This document shows positions 54,480 through 63,849 of a stretch of 64,000 bases of DNA, piece after piece. A program made the translations under genes and the position numbers. A model generated the notes under the pieces. The model was not told where the DNA came from and did not search any database. It saw nothing but the letters and a program-made list of their open reading frames with translations. Position 1 is the first letter of the stretch; each line of letters begins with the position of its first letter. Source of the stretch: Bacteroidales bacterium (GTDB lineage: Bacteria > Bacteroidota > Bacteroidia > Bacteroidales > UBA1556); contig JAMOQI010000036.1 of the NCBI GenBank assembly GCA_027064095.1, positions 1-64,000 on the forward strand, read 5' to 3'.

Positions 54480-55001
54480 ATGGCTAAACAAAGTATATAT
54501 CAACGTGAGATTGAGAATCTTGAACAAAGTAAGTCTTTTCTTAAAAGGAGTGAATACTCTAAATTAGAATTGCAACTTGAGTTCAAAAAGATAGTTGAGA
54601 ATTATGAAGAACTCATTGATCAGGTAAAGATAATTACTAAGATTAGTGATAGGCTTCAGAAGAAGTTGAATAGAACTAATGAAGCATTAGAGAATTCGAA
54701 TAATCAGTTAGCTGAGCTAAATAGTCAGCTTAATGAAACTATTGACCAGCTTACTGAAGCAAAAATAGGTAGGCGTGCTGCCACTATTGTTATGATGGTT
54801 GCTATAGCGCTTTTTATTATTTCAGAAGCTTTTATTGAACCTCAAATTGATAAAATGTTTTCTGATAATTTTATTGTAGGTCTGGGCCTTAAATTGGTAG
54901 TTGCGATTCTTATTAAGCCGGGTGAAGATTTTGCTAATAAATATATGCTTCGTAAAGCAAGAAAAAAACAACTTGAAGATGCTAAGGTGCAAGGTCATTA
55001 G
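54480..55001 (+). CDS. Coiled-coil membrane protein, possible effector of the Sia-like switch
   Basis: 173 residues. Residues about 5-100 are a long charged coiled coil (KKLNRTNEALENSNNQLAELNSQLNETIDQLTEAK). Two hydrophobic segments follow: RAATIVMMVAIALFIISEAFI and VGLGLKLVVAILIKPG. The end is basic (RKARKKQLEDAKVQGH). I do not recognise a named family. It is translated 5 bp after the siaC-like gene and is the last gene before a terminator, so it is likely part of the same pathway. Confidence 0.8.
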   Translation: MAKQSIYQREIENLEQSKSFLKRSEYSKLELQLEFKKIVENYEELIDQVKIITKISDRLQKKLNRTNEALENSNNQLAELNSQLNETIDQLTEAKIGRRAATIVMMVAIALFIISEAFIEPQIDKMFSDNFIVGLGLKLVVAILIKPGEDFANKYMLRKARKKQLEDAKVQGH

Positions 55002-55020
55002 TTATTAGAATATTGAAAAT

Positions 55021-55055
55021 AAAAAAGTTGTACTAATTAGTACAACTTTTTTATT
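55021..55055 (+). terminator. Rho-independent terminator of the Sia-like operon
   Basis: A perfect palindromic stem (AAAAGTTGTACTAATT and its complement) is followed by a T-run, 20 bp after the stop codon. Confidence 0.85.
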
Positions 55056-55073
55056 TTACATAATTATTATTCT

Positions 55074-55081
55074 TACATTTG
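55074..55081 (+). promoter_or_regulatory. -7 promoter box of the second TonB-dependent receptor
   Basis: TACATTTG matches TAnnTTTG. A leader of about 28 nt follows before the ATG. Confidence 0.5.
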
Positions 55082-55114
55082 GCGAACACACAATAAATTG
55101 AATAAATATATTAA

Positions 55115-57469
55115 ATGATTAAGTTACAGATATTTATCCCGTTAATTATAGTCTTTGTTTTTGGCTTTGTTGATATATCTTTTTCTCAAAATGCTACTAT
55201 TAGAGGTTCTGTTTATGAGAAGTCTACAGGCCAGCCTATACTTTATACAAATGTTTATCTTAAAGGAACAAATATAGGAGGTGTTACTGATGTCAATGGC
55301 TATTTTACTATAAGTTATATTCCAAAAGGAAATTATATTTTAACGATTAGTTATATAGGTTTTGATACTTTAAGTATTCCAATTTCAATAAATGGAAATG
55401 AAATTATCAATAAGAAGCTTTTCTTAGTAAAGTCAGCATACGAAATTTCAGGTGCTACTATTTCTGCAGAAAGACAAACTTCGCTTATTGACCCTACTAC
55501 TTCCATTGTAAGAGTGACTCCTAAAACTATGAACCGACTGCCTACAATTGGTGGTCAAGCTGATCTGGCTCAATATTTACAGGTCGTGCCTGGTGTGGTT
55601 TTTACTGGCGATCAGGGTGGACAGCTATATATTAGGGGAGGTACTCCTGTTCAGAATTTAGTCTTACTTGATGGAATGATAGTTTATAATCCATTTCATT
55701 CCATTGGTTTGTTTTCAGTTTTTGATGTAGATATTATTCGCAATGCAGATGTTTATACAGGAGGTTTTGGCGCTGAATATGGAGGTAGAATTTCTTCTGT
55801 TATGGATATTACTACCAGATATGGGAACCCTTATAGAACTGCCGGTAAAATTGATATAAATACTTTTGGTGCAAAATTATTAGTTGAAGGGCCAATTGTG
55901 AAACCCAAAACTCCTGAATCCGGTAGTATTACATATATGCTTTCTGCTAAGAAATCATATATTGATAAGACTTCTGAATCGGTATATAAATATGTAAATA
56001 ATGGAGATGGGCTGCCATTTACTTTTGCAGATTTTTATGGAAAAGTATCTTTTAATGGCAATAATGGCAATAGAATGGATTTTTTTGGTTTTAATTTTAA
56101 TGATCAAGTTAGTTATCAGACTATCAATAATTATGAGTGGCATTCCTATGGTGGAGGAATGAAGTTCACGGTTGTACCAGGTTCGTCACCTATGCTTTTA
56201 ACAGGGCATATTTCATATTCTGATTATACTATTAGTTTAAATGATGGTTCAAGTATTCCTAGAAGTAGCGAAGTGGGGGGCTTTAATATGGGCCTGGCTT
56301 TTAAATATTTTTTAGGTAAAAAAAACTCTTTGGATTATGGTGTAGATATCAAAGGTTTTAAAACTAATTTTCAATTTAGTAACTCATTGAATAGAACAAT
56401 TTACCAAAGGGAGTCAACCACTGAGATTGCGGGATTCTTAACATCAAGGTTTTTGTTTGGTGCTAAAAAGTTTGCCGGAAGTAAAAACGAAATATCACAA
56501 CTAATTGTTGTTCCGGGAATTAGATTGCATTATTATGCTTCGTTATCAAACTTCTCTTTAGAGCCTCGTTTGTCAATGAAGTATAATATCTCACCTAGCT
56601 TTAGAATTAAAGCAGCATCAGGTATTTATTCTCAAAATCTGATAAGTACTGCTTCCGACAGAGATGTTGTGAATTTGTTTTATGGATTTATCTCTGGTCC
56701 CGATAACCTTCAAAAAGAATTTGATGGTGAAAAACTAACACATAAATTACAAAAATCAACACATCTTATTGCTGGTTTTGAATATGATTTTAACAATTAT
56801 CTAACTCTTAATTTTGAAGCTTATTATAAGTGGTTTAATCAGTTAACAAATATGAATAAAAATAAAATTTTTGATGATACTCCTGAATATATTGATAAGC
56901 CAGATGCATTAAAGAAAGATTTTATTATAGAGAAAGGAGATGCTGAAGGTTTTGATGTGTCATTCAAATATCAGAAAAAGCGGATTTATATTTGGGCTGT
57001 ATATTCATTGTCTTTTAATCATAGATATGATGGGTTGATAACTTATGTTCCTCATTTTGATAGACGTCATAATGTAAACTTTCTTACTAATTATTCACTT
57101 GGAAATAAAAGGCTCTGGGATATTAATTTTAGGTGGAACTTAGGTTCAGGATTTCCATTTACACCTACTGCAGGAAATTATGAGATAATGAATTTCCAGA
57201 ATGGAATTGGCTCAGATTATACTACTAATAATGGAGAAATAGGTATTGTTTATGGGGCAATAAATAGCAAACGATTGCCGCTATATCACCGCTTGGATAT
57301 TGGTATAAAGAGACGATTCCCATTTTCAGATCAATCTACATTAGTGGTTTCTCTTAGTGTTACCAATGTTTATAATAGAAATAATATATTCTATATCGAT
57401 AGAGTAACAAATGAGCGTGTTGACCAACTACCATTTATGCCGGCTCTTGGAGTTAGTTTAACTTTTTAG
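55115..57469 (+). CDS. TonB-dependent receptor with carboxypeptidase-like N-domain
   Basis: 784 residues. Signal peptide LQIFIPLIIVFVFGFVDISFSQ. Residues about 27-110 form the carboxypeptidase-D regulatory-like domain (ATIRGSVYEKSTGQPILYTNVYLKGTNIGGVTDVNGYFTIS). The plug is residues about 125-230 (DLAQYLQVVPGVVFTGDQGGQLYIRGGTPVQNLVLLDGMIVYNPFHSIGLFSVFD, GGFGAEYGGRISSVMDITTR). The barrel follows and ends LPFMPALGVSLTF with a terminal phenylalanine, as required for BAM assembly. No SusD-like gene is nearby. The transported substrate is unknown. Confidence 0.93.
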   Translation: MIKLQIFIPLIIVFVFGFVDISFSQNATIRGSVYEKSTGQPILYTNVYLKGTNIGGVTDVNGYFTISYIPKGNYILTISYIGFDTLSIPISINGNEIINKKLFLVKSAYEISGATISAERQTSLIDPTTSIVRVTPKTMNRLPTIGGQADLAQYLQVVPGVVFTGDQGGQLYIRGGTPVQNLVLLDGMIVYNPFHSIGLFSVFDVDIIRNADVYTGGFGAEYGGRISSVMDITTRYGNPYRTAGKIDINTFGAKLLVEGPIVKPKTPESGSITYMLSAKKSYIDKTSESVYKYVNNGDGLPFTFADFYGKVSFNGNNGNRMDFFGFNFNDQVSYQTINNYEWHSYGGGMKFTVVPGSSPMLLTGHISYSDYTISLNDGSSIPRSSEVGGFNMGLAFKYFLGKKNSLDYGVDIKGFKTNFQFSNSLNRTIYQRESTTEIAGFLTSRFLFGAKKFAGSKNEISQLIVVPGIRLHYYASLSNFSLEPRLSMKYNISPSFRIKAASGIYSQNLISTASDRDVVNLFYGFISGPDNLQKEFDGEKLTHKLQKSTHLIAGFEYDFNNYLTLNFEAYYKWFNQLTNMNKNKIFDDTPEYIDKPDALKKDFIIEKGDAEGFDVSFKYQKKRIYIWAVYSLSFNHRYDGLITYVPHFDRRHNVNFLTNYSLGNKRLWDINFRWNLGSGFPFTPTAGNYEIMNFQNGIGSDYTTNNGEIGIVYGAINSKRLPLYHRLDIGIKRRFPFSDQSTLVVSLSVTNVYNRNNIFYIDRVTNERVDQLPFMPALGVSLTF

Positions 57470-57794
57470 AAAATGTTTGGCAGATATGTTTAAGTTCAGA
57501 AGGTGGAAGTTATTTATAGAGCGGCATTTTAATGTTAATGCTGATTTTACGTGGAAATTAATATACTGTTGGTAATATCGCACAATTATAACAAGTAAAT
57601 ATTCTACACTTTATAATTTTATTTACATTTAGGATGACTTCTTTTTGGGCTAAGAAACTCATGTGTCTGTTCAATTCGAATTATTTGTGAATTATCAGGG
57701 TTAATATAAAATAATAATATTGTTGAATATCAAACGTTGATGGTCATATAAAAATATATTTTTAAGAGAATCACTCTATTAAGATAATGAAGTG
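57470..57794. other. Intergenic region between convergent genes with repeat fragment E
   Basis: The 325 bp carry no gene. A fragment of the dispersed repeat lies at 57677-57706. No classical terminator with a T-run was found for either flanking gene. Confidence 0.65.
57677..57706 (+). repeat. Dispersed repeat family, fragment E
   Basis: Contains ATTATTTGTGAATTATCAGGG, matching the inverted end motif of copies B-D with changes. Only this end is recognisable. Confidence 0.4.
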
Positions 57795-59171
57795 TTATAA
57801 ATTAATCATGGGTCGATTAATACTATGACTAGGGAAAATAAAGTTAATGCCAAAATGGAAATTCGCATATCGAACTTTATTAGGGAAAATTATCCCATAA
57901 ACATTATCCGTTACAAAATATACTTGAAGGGGTTCAAAGTTTGCAACAAAACCAACACCAAGATTTAGATAGCTTCTATTAATGATGCTATAATTTGCTG
58001 TAACACCGAAGTTTTTATTGAGCTGTCTATAGTAAGATGCTGTAAAAGATGGTCTAATAACACCTTTGAAAATCTCTATTCTTACTAAAGCCCCTACTGT
58101 TTCTACATCACTAAGTTTGTAGTTTGCACCTAAATATATTTTGGCAGTTAAGGGTACTTTAAACTTTTCTACAGATTCTTTTATATCAAATAAATCAGTT
58201 AAAGAGTCTTTTATTTCTTCAATTCTTGCATCTACCTCATCATCTGATAAACCGTCAAATTGATTAATATCTATTCCTTTATATGTAAATTCGATATTCG
58301 AAGAGTAAGTTTTTAACCATCTATCATAGGAAATATACCCTAAGTCTAGCACTGAAGCCGAGAAACTCCATTGGTCATCAAGTTTATAGCTAGCTCCTAA
58401 GTCAATTCCCATACCGAAATTTGAACCATAAAAAGCATATTCGCTCCAGCTAACATCTGAAGAGTCTTTTTTATTAGCAGGAAGAGATGTGTTTACAGAT
58501 ATATCAGTTTTTATGTCTAGGTAGTAATAATCTTTAGTTGTGGTGAGGCTTAAATCTGTATTCTCAGAGTTAATACCACTTTTGCCAAAAAGAAATTTTG
58601 CTTTAATGCCAAAATTCCATTGATCGTCAAATTGATAAGCCGCTCCAAGTGCGTATTCGCGATATTGTAATGCCTTTATTGCCAATGGACTTGCCTTAAT
58701 TGTTTCGTCAATATGGTCGCCATTGCCTTCAAAGGCTAGCGAAACAAGACTTTTAGAATACATTGAATTTACATCTGCTATGTCAGAAATAGCAGCAGAG
58801 AAATAAAACTTCTTCCACTTCATACCTCCATATAGCCATTGATTGGTGGTCCTGAAATTAATATTATTGCCATTTTTGATATTAGAAAGAATACTTTCTG
58901 TATTTAGGCTTATGGAGTCACCAATAGGGCTAAATATCTGATTATATCTGGCACCACTTGTTCCATAACTTCCCAAAGTTGATGAAATTCCTGGAAAACC
59001 AAAATGATATTTATAGTTAGGTATATAAGATGGATTCAATAAGTTAGTCTGTGGAACAGTTTTAAGGCTGTTAAAACCTAAATCATATTGTGCTATAGCT
59101 TTGTTACCCATAGAGAAAAAGCTTAAAGCAATTGTAATAAATAATAGTTCTCTTATATTAATCATTTTCAA
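57795..59171 (-). CDS. DUF5723-type outer membrane barrel protein
   Basis: 458 residues. Signal peptide ends GNKAIAQ. The start of the mature protein (YDLGFNSLKTVPQTNLLNPSYIPNYKYHFGFPGISS) and the many alternating strands (YALGAAYQFDDQWNFGIKAKFLFG, GMGIDLGASYKLDDQWSFSASVLDLGYISY) fit the DUF5723 family of outer membrane barrels in Bacteroidota. The protein ends in a strand close to FHFGINFIFPSH. It follows the lipoprotein gene by 10 bp, a pairing that suggests a joint role at the outer membrane. Function unknown. Confidence 0.8.
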   Translation of the reverse strand: MKMINIRELLFITIALSFFSMGNKAIAQYDLGFNSLKTVPQTNLLNPSYIPNYKYHFGFPGISSTLGSYGTSGARYNQIFSPIGDSISLNTESILSNIKNGNNINFRTTNQWLYGGMKWKKFYFSAAISDIADVNSMYSKSLVSLAFEGNGDHIDETIKASPLAIKALQYREYALGAAYQFDDQWNFGIKAKFLFGKSGINSENTDLSLTTTKDYYYLDIKTDISVNTSLPANKKDSSDVSWSEYAFYGSNFGMGIDLGASYKLDDQWSFSASVLDLGYISYDRWLKTYSSNIEFTYKGIDINQFDGLSDDEVDARIEEIKDSLTDLFDIKESVEKFKVPLTAKIYLGANYKLSDVETVGALVRIEIFKGVIRPSFTASYYRQLNKNFGVTANYSIINRSYLNLGVGFVANFEPLQVYFVTDNVYGIIFPNKVRYANFHFGINFIFPSHSINRPMINL

Positions 59172-59181
59172 TAGTTTGTCC

Positions 59182-60819
59182 TTATGGGTTAATTCTAGAT
59201 TTATATACTCCCTTTGCTGATAATTCTAAAGATATCTTATAATCACTATATATCTTTATTATTTTAGTACCATTATCATATGTAGTAGATACTGAATTCA
59301 CAATTATATATTTTGATTCTTTAAACTTAATCAACTTATCATTTGATAGCTTAATAGTAGTTAATTTATGTGCGGGGATATTCGTTCTATAAGCGGGGGG
59401 AGGGCCAATAGTGGCAGCGTCTACAATTTGTGAAACTCCTTCGAATAAAGAGTCGTAAATTACTTTATTTGAGTCTGCAAAATAAATCTGAAGTTTAGAT
59501 TCAACGGGGAAATAATTCTGAGCATTTAGATTTATATCAATACTCTCAATTTTATCCCAATCAAAAGAGTCACTAAAGTCAACTTTAGATGTGTCGTTTA
59601 ATGTAAAATCTAATGCTCTACCATATAGTGGAATTTCTAATTCCGCACTGATATTTACCTTGCTGGTATCAAGAATAAAATTTGGCAATATTACATTAGT
59701 AGGATTACTTAGAATCGTACCGGAGTAAACCAATTTTTCAGGATTAAAATCTATTACATCAACGATATTAGAGTTGTCTTTGTTAAATATGAATGCAGTT
59801 GTATCGCTATTTCCTACATGGTTAAAGTCAGGGTAATTAAGTGATAATGTTGGTAGCAAATTACTTATGATATCTTTTGAAATTCCATCTCTTTCTACAT
59901 ATAGGTCATTGAATGTCATGTCCATTGGTAATCCATAACTGTTCTTAAAACCAAGAGTAAGAATTGGGTCTTCTATAAATATTTGTGTGTAGTGAAGATT
60001 ATCAAAAAGACTAATTGGTATTTTAGTTTCATTTACAGTAATTGTATGTTGATGAAAATAACCGTAAGCCTGGTAGTAGTCTAAAGAAGTTATGGATTGT
60101 TTAATATTAAAAGAATAAGGGGAATTATCAGCTCCATTTCCTCTTAATACAAACATTTTAACATATTCTTTAACTTTATTATTAGTGCTTCCATTTGTAT
60201 TAATACTTAGCATATACTCATAAAGCGGAAATTGTTTTGTTATAGTTGTGGAGCTTCCTCCAGTGTATGGAATATTAACTTTTGCCTTAAAAGTTTCTCC
60301 TGTTGCGCCATATTTTTTTAGTTGAGGGATTACAATTTCAATATAACTTGTATGATTGATATTTGTTGTTGCCTCAATTGTTAAAATACCAGATTTAATA
60401 AGTACACTATCAATTCTCTGATTGGAGCCGGAATTAAATTCAGGTTCTATAAGCATATATTTTGAAGTGCTGTCACCAGGGAACATTCCAGGAGGGAGAA
60501 CAAATGGTAAAACAGTATCAATACTTTGGTCAGGAATAGTAAAAATTTGGTCTGCAAGATCGGAAATAGTATCACCTATATAAACAAGACTAAGTAATCC
60601 ATCGGGGTCTTCTCTCCAAATTTCAGAACTGTTATTTACCAATTTTGTCATATTCAAGTCACCATAAAATAAAGGAGCAGCAATATTTGGATTCCAATCA
60701 CTGCCAGCTATTTTATCTAATTTGAATTTATCTTTATAACACGATTGTAGGAAAGATATAGTCAATACGCTTATTATCAATAGTTTAAAAGTGATTCTGT
60801 ATTTGCTTTTATTATTCAT
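59182..60819 (-). CDS. Large predicted lipoprotein, no recognised domain
   Basis: 545 residues. The signal peptide ends in the lipobox LTISFLQSC, giving a lipid-anchored mature protein starting CYKDKFKLDKI. The body is beta-rich with many Asn/Ser/Thr, like immunoglobulin-type surface modules. A recurring opening SDWNPNIAAPLFYGDLNMTKLV is often seen in Bacteroidota lipoproteins paired with barrel proteins. It is encoded 10 bp before the DUF5723-type gene and 87 bp after the propeller-protein gene. Confidence 0.8.
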   Translation of the reverse strand: MNNKSKYRITFKLLIISVLTISFLQSCYKDKFKLDKIAGSDWNPNIAAPLFYGDLNMTKLVNNSSEIWREDPDGLLSLVYIGDTISDLADQIFTIPDQSIDTVLPFVLPPGMFPGDSTSKYMLIEPEFNSGSNQRIDSVLIKSGILTIEATTNINHTSYIEIVIPQLKKYGATGETFKAKVNIPYTGGSSTTITKQFPLYEYMLSINTNGSTNNKVKEYVKMFVLRGNGADNSPYSFNIKQSITSLDYYQAYGYFHQHTITVNETKIPISLFDNLHYTQIFIEDPILTLGFKNSYGLPMDMTFNDLYVERDGISKDIISNLLPTLSLNYPDFNHVGNSDTTAFIFNKDNSNIVDVIDFNPEKLVYSGTILSNPTNVILPNFILDTSKVNISAELEIPLYGRALDFTLNDTSKVDFSDSFDWDKIESIDINLNAQNYFPVESKLQIYFADSNKVIYDSLFEGVSQIVDAATIGPPPAYRTNIPAHKLTTIKLSNDKLIKFKESKYIIVNSVSTTYDNGTKIIKIYSDYKISLELSAKGVYKSRINP

Positions 60820-60906
60820 AACAATTTTATTGTTTACTGTTTTTATACAGTTTTATTGTCTTAGTTTAATTTGATAAAAGTAAGATATTTACTAATGCCA
60901 AACAAG

Positions 60907-63606
60907 TTAATTTAATAAATAGTTGCTTATTACCCTATTTTTAGAACTTATAAGACGAATTTTATTGTCCTGTGTTGCCTCATAAATAGTAAAATTACTA
61001 CTTGCTGAGTATTCCTTTTTTTCAATTAAACCTCCATTATTTGTTATTAATTCAAAGACTCTTTTGTTGATGTTATAAGCTAGAATACTACTGCTGTCAA
61101 TAGTATTTCCATGAAGGCTCTCAACTTTAGGAAATATCTTATCTGCAAAGTTTCTTGTCCAGATAGTATCTCCATTTTGATTAAAGGCGTAAATTGAGTT
61201 TTGGTCAAAAAACAAGAAATCTTTTTTGTTGTCTTGGTTTACATCAATAAAGTCAAATTTAAAATCAGGGCTAAAATCACCTATTAGTTTTTTATTAACC
61301 TGACCATTTGCATCTATTTTAATAATTCTGCCAATTCTGTCTGTAGTTATTAATTTGTTAGAGTTTTTGTAGAATTTTGTGTTAATATTATTTGTAAAAG
61401 CCAGCCGAGCCTCTATTCTTGCTTCACCTCTCCTGTTTGAAAATAATACATTGCCGGCGGTATCGGCTAAAATGATAAAATCTTTGGTTCCTAATTTAAA
61501 ATACTGGACTTTTGTGTTTACGAGTGCAGGCATTTGTGGGTTTTGCCATCCAATAGTTTCTTCACCTTCTATTTTAAAATTATGAATCTTACCATCAGAC
61601 ATAGGTATTAGTATTCTGTATTTTTTGTTTTTATCGTAGTCTATCAATGTTAATGGTGCTGTAGCTTCATGGTTTAATGCTATTGGGTAATTTTCAACTT
61701 TATTACCATTTAAATCATATAGATATAAATAGTTTTTCCCATTATACAAAAATTGATGTTTGCCATTCTTATAATAATCCACAATTGCTATATCACCAAG
61801 AGGTAGTTCTGCTACGGGTATTGCCCATGCAATTTGCCCTAAATGATTTATTCTATACATCTGATTATGTTTATCAAAGACAATGAAATCAATTTTTCCT
61901 GTTTGATGATTTTTAAATAAAAATGGGCCCTTCGCAATTGGGTAGTCTAAAGCTACTTGCCACGATACTTTATCAACTTCCTCTTTCCAATCACTTTTAT
62001 TTATAATTACGGATGTATATGCTCCTTTATCATCAGATATAAATTCAATGGCTACATCTCCAATATTTTGTAAATTCATCGATGATGATTTTAGGTAATT
62101 ATTGGTCTCAATACTTATAAATTGTTTAGATAATAAATTGAAATAATGCATATTTAAGTACAAAACTACATTAGCCTGAGAACTTAGTTTTGATGCGAAA
62201 TCACTAAAACCGTCTCTATTTGCTAAATTTTTCTCAATTAGCATATTATCTATATAATGTTTTAATGTTTGTGGAGAATCTCCAAAAACTATGTAATTGT
62301 CATAAGTGCAATAATATGTTTGTTGTATTGGAGAGAATAATTCACCAAATACATTTGATAATAAATAGGGTAGAGGGATATAGTGTATTTGGTATGATCT
62401 ATAAAAAATAGTATCTGCTTTTGAGTTTTTAAATTCATTAGCGATATTTTCTAATTTCCCCATTGTTTGCATTGCTTCTTTAGTATCATATGTATTAGCG
62501 ACGGCAAAGGCTTCTGTCTCTCCAGTATTATCATTAATTAATCCAAATGCTAGTTCACTTTTTATCCAAGGGTAAAAATACTCGTCTACATCTATCATCA
62601 AATCAGCTTTATAGCTTTGCATAGCCAATTTGTTCTCTGTGTTAAAATTACTAGATTTTCTTATTTCAAAGTATTTATTAAGCTCTTCTGCTCCTTGGTA
62701 ATAAAGTAATAATGTTTGAGCAGGAATATGATTGAATATTTCCACTTTAGGAGCATCGAAACCTTTATATGTTGAAAGTAAGCTTGGTATACTATCATCG
62801 CTAAAACTATATCCGGAAAGACTTATAGAGTTAGATTGTGAGCTGAAATCTAATGCAGAGTACTGCGATAACTGACGGAGTTGTTTGATTATATCGATAT
62901 AATCTTTATGAGAGAAAACAGATATCAGTCTGTATAAATATCTATAATTGATATAAATAGTTGCAGCTGCGTCTTTCCCCCTAATCTTTATTAGCTTATC
63001 AATATTGTTCTTTTTTTCAATATTGCTTGAACTTTCTTCGAGAATGAGTCTTTCTAAAATAGGTTCGTATGTGCCGATGAAGACATTGCTGTGCTCAAAC
63101 GCAATATAGTATTTTTTCTCTTTATTATTATTGTATTTAAACTCGTATATTGTTTTTGATTCAAATTTATGTTTGATTAATTTGCCTAGTTTGCTAAGGT
63201 AGTTTTCAAAATCCTTTCGAAGTATATTTTTAGAAAAAGAGAAACTTATTAATGGTGTAAATCTATGATGCCCAATAAAGTGTATCGAATAATAAAAAGA
63301 TGTTTGTATATCTTTTTTTGTTATCAGATTGTTTATTTCATTATTTAAGCTATCTAATTCACTAATTTGATTAGAAAAATCTTGGTCTCTTTCGAATATT
63401 TCTGCTAATTCTGTCGATTTAGCCCATTCCTTTTTTAAGGTAGAATAATTTGAGCCTCCTACTATAAAAGCAGAGTTGTTGGGGATAAGATATAAAGCAT
63501 CTATAGGCTTCTCCTTGACTTGTATGTAAAATTGATACCCAAAATATAATCCAGCTGTAATAGTTGCGCCAATAATTACAATAAGTATAAATTTAAAAAT
63601 CTTCAT
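60907..63606 (-). CDS. Membrane-anchored envelope protein with C-terminal beta-propeller-like region
   Basis: 899 residues from the ATG of MKIFKFILIVIIGATITAGLYFGYQFYI, a single N-terminal anchor; an upstream start would add 31 residues without signal character. Residues about 40-560 are mixed alpha/beta and unrecognised (DALYLIPNNSAFIVGGSNYSTLKKEW...). Residues about 590-899 show repeated propeller-like units (FIVFDKHNQMYRINHLGQIAWAIPV, YLYLYDLNGNKVENYPI, IYAFNQNGDTIWTRNF), including DVNQDNKKDFLFFD of the FG-GAP kind. It likely faces the periplasm. Function unknown. Confidence 0.8.
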   Translation of the reverse strand: MKIFKFILIVIIGATITAGLYFGYQFYIQVKEKPIDALYLIPNNSAFIVGGSNYSTLKKEWAKSTELAEIFERDQDFSNQISELDSLNNEINNLITKKDIQTSFYYSIHFIGHHRFTPLISFSFSKNILRKDFENYLSKLGKLIKHKFESKTIYEFKYNNNKEKKYYIAFEHSNVFIGTYEPILERLILEESSSNIEKKNNIDKLIKIRGKDAAATIYINYRYLYRLISVFSHKDYIDIIKQLRQLSQYSALDFSSQSNSISLSGYSFSDDSIPSLLSTYKGFDAPKVEIFNHIPAQTLLLYYQGAEELNKYFEIRKSSNFNTENKLAMQSYKADLMIDVDEYFYPWIKSELAFGLINDNTGETEAFAVANTYDTKEAMQTMGKLENIANEFKNSKADTIFYRSYQIHYIPLPYLLSNVFGELFSPIQQTYYCTYDNYIVFGDSPQTLKHYIDNMLIEKNLANRDGFSDFASKLSSQANVVLYLNMHYFNLLSKQFISIETNNYLKSSSMNLQNIGDVAIEFISDDKGAYTSVIINKSDWKEEVDKVSWQVALDYPIAKGPFLFKNHQTGKIDFIVFDKHNQMYRINHLGQIAWAIPVAELPLGDIAIVDYYKNGKHQFLYNGKNYLYLYDLNGNKVENYPIALNHEATAPLTLIDYDKNKKYRILIPMSDGKIHNFKIEGEETIGWQNPQMPALVNTKVQYFKLGTKDFIILADTAGNVLFSNRRGEARIEARLAFTNNINTKFYKNSNKLITTDRIGRIIKIDANGQVNKKLIGDFSPDFKFDFIDVNQDNKKDFLFFDQNSIYAFNQNGDTIWTRNFADKIFPKVESLHGNTIDSSSILAYNINKRVFELITNNGGLIEKKEYSASSNFTIYEATQDNKIRLISSKNRVISNYLLN

Positions 63607-63820
63607 TAATCCGGTTTTATAATGTTTTATGTTGTAAATTACAGAGTTACAATTAATTAATAAGGTATTAGAATCTAAAAATAAATAGTGACTTATCAAA
63701 AAATAACAACTTCAAAGGTAAATAAAAAAGATTACGGATTAGGTATAATTATTATAATAATCTAATAAAAAACAGTAATGTTAAATTGGATTATTTAAAA
63801 CGGGTTTTAATAAAATATTG

Positions 63821-63828
63821 TACCTTTG
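63821..63828 (+). promoter_or_regulatory. -7 promoter box of the last gene
   Basis: TACCTTTG matches TAnnTTTG, with a leader of about 15 nt before the ATG at 63850. Confidence 0.5.
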
Positions 63829-63849
63829 GCTTCAAATGTTTATGTAATT

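Noticed and set aside
47805..55001. Caspase plus Sia-like genes as an anti-phage defence island
   Set aside because: The caspase protein is secreted and the other genes form a known type of signalling switch. No nuclease, cyclase or phage sensor is present.
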